32,583 nucleotides of DNA from Gammaproteobacteria bacterium. GTDB lineage: Bacteria; Pseudomonadota; Gammaproteobacteria; SZUA-152. Of this stretch, positions 31,689 to 32,583 are shown piece after piece (position 1 is the stretch's first letter; the number at the start of each line of letters is the position of its first letter). The translations under genes were made by a program, and so were the position numbers. The stretch lies in assembly GCA_011051755.1 (NCBI GenBank), contig DRKN01000070.1:1-32583 (forward strand). Reading direction: 5' to 3'. A model generated the notes under the pieces. That model ran no database searches and was not told the origin of the DNA. It saw only the letters and a list, made by a program, of their open reading frames with translations.

Positions 31689-32583
31689 ATGTCTATGAAT
31701 GCAGAGCAGCAGTCTCAGTTGAAGATTTTGATCGCCCGCGGCAAGGAACAGGGTTACCTGACCTACCGCGAAGTCAATGATCATTTGCCGAACGATATTG
31801 TCGATCCAAACCAGATCGAAGATATTGTCAGCATGATCAACGACATGGGTATTGCGGTGCACGAAGTGGCGCCGGAAGCCGATCAGATCGTATTGTCCGA
31901 AAACAATGTTGCCACCGATGAAGATGCCGCCGAAGAGGCTGCCGCTGCGCTGGCCTCGGTGGACAGCGAGTTTGGCCGCACCACCGATCCGGTACGCATG
32001 TACATGCGAGAGATGGGCACCGTCGAGCTGCTCACCCGTGAGGGTGAGATCGTCATCGCCAAACGCATCGAAGATGGCATCAACCAGGTCATGTATGCCC
32101 TGTCCTTCTATCCGGGCACCTTGAAAAGTGTGTTGGATGCCTACCAGCGCGTGGAAGCTGGCGAGGCCCGCCTGACCGACCTGATCAATGGTTTTGTGCG
32201 CGAAGAGGACGACGAGCCGCCGAAGCCGCCCGTTGTACCGTCGGTCAATGCAAAGGCTAGCGACAATGAAGAGGAAGAGGTCGTTGATACCGGACCGGAT
32301 CCCGAGGAAGCCAAGGAGCGTTTCGACGAGCTGCGCACGCTGTTCGAAAAATACCAAAAAGTGGTTGTCAAACAGGGTCGTGCCGATGAGCGCTGCCGCA
32401 AGCTCACCGAGGAGATGGTCGACAAACTGGGCCAGATCAAGCTGATTCCCAAGGTTTCCGAACGGCTGATCTATAACCTGCGCAGCTTGGTCAACCGGGT
32501 GCGTACCCACGAACGCCTCATCATGGATATCTGCGTCAGCAAGGCGAAGATGCCACGCAAGGATTTCATCACCTCGTTCCCGG
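31689..32583 (+). CDS. rpoD: RNA polymerase sigma-70 factor RpoD (3' end outside window)
   Basis: ATG at 31689 opens a frame that runs without a stop to the window edge, with 298 complete codons visible. Region 1.1 spans about residues 1-80 (Q-L-K-I-L-I-A-R-G-K-E-Q-G-Y-L-T-Y, D-H-L-P). Region 1.2 begins D-P-V-R-M-Y-M-R-E-M-G at 100-110 and continues L-L-T-R-E-G-E-I-x-I-A-K-R-I-E. The acidic non-conserved region follows at about 175-220. The catalytic core regions 2-4 lie outside. This is the housekeeping sigma factor, last gene of the rpsU-dnaG-rpoD operon. Confidence 0.97.
   Translation, partial: MSMNAEQQSQLKILIARGKEQGYLTYREVNDHLPNDIVDPNQIEDIVSMINDMGIAVHEVAPEADQIVLSENNVATDEDAAEEAAAALASVDSEFGRTTDPVRMYMREMGTVELLTREGEIVIAKRIEDGINQVMYALSFYPGTLKSVLDAYQRVEAGEARLTDLINGFVREEDDEPPKPPVVPSVNAKASDNEEEEVVDTGPDPEEAKERFDELRTLFEKYQKVVVKQGRADERCRKLTEEMVDKLGQIKLIPKVSERLIYNLRSLVNRVRTHERLIMDICVSKAKMPRKDFITSFP

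Noticed and set aside
31668-32510. 280-codon minus-strand frame opposite rpoD
   Set aside because: rpoD regions 1.1 and 1.2 are unmistakable on the plus strand.

Overview
The window looks like a gammaproteobacterial chromosome segment, probably from a chemolithotrophic or respiratory lineage near the Chromatiales; no species can be named from it. The evidence is housekeeping synteny (rhlB divergent from trxA-rho, and rpsU-yqeY-dnaG-rpoD with tsaD divergent), NudE-CysQ, an FkpA/Mip-type FKBP and a lysine-tailed HU protein. The GC-rich core runs from about 8 kb to the end. Bases 1-7.5 kb are visibly AT-richer: one hand-counted 60-base line at 6181 is 40% GC, against 72% at 9121.

Bases 1-7179 form the most interesting region, a tightly packed plus-strand operon. 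In order it encodes the C-terminal half of an HAO-type octaheme cytochrome (cut by the window edge), a c554-like tetraheme cytochrome, a heptaheme domain fused to a cytochrome b561-type membrane domain, a pentaheme cytochrome, an Amt ammonium channel, a membrane-anchored helical protein and an SPFH/prohibitin-like protein. The first four genes overlap each other. I read this as a quinone-linked module interconverting hydroxylamine, nitrite or ammonia, with an ammonium channel and a possible membrane scaffold. The direction (oxidation or reduction to ammonium) cannot be decided here.

Bases 7180-8074 look like a junction. They hold a nested palindromic repeat, a remnant of the C-terminal winged helix of a Fic protein, and tRNA-Thr(CGU) whose 3' end faces the AT-rich operon, as expected if the operon sits on an island inserted at this tRNA.

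Bases 8180-12455 hold a Fur-family regulator lacking zinc cysteines, ThiO glycine oxidase, a PfkB-family sugar kinase, and a tandem pair of triheme lipoprotein cytochromes. Bases 12527-16088 are rho, trxA and rhlB. Bases 16085-23691 hold a GGDEF diguanylate cyclase, a YbaK-HDOD fusion, a 1024-residue LVIVD-repeat propeller protein with a partner lipoprotein, and a Tas-like aldo/keto reductase. A 411-bp stretch bounded by inverted repeats follows. Bases 24195-27024 hold a DnaJ-related protein, an FKBP isomerase, CysQ and NudE. Bases 27227-32583 hold the HU-like protein, a terminator, a REP-like pair, tsaD, and the macromolecular synthesis operon, ending inside rpoD.
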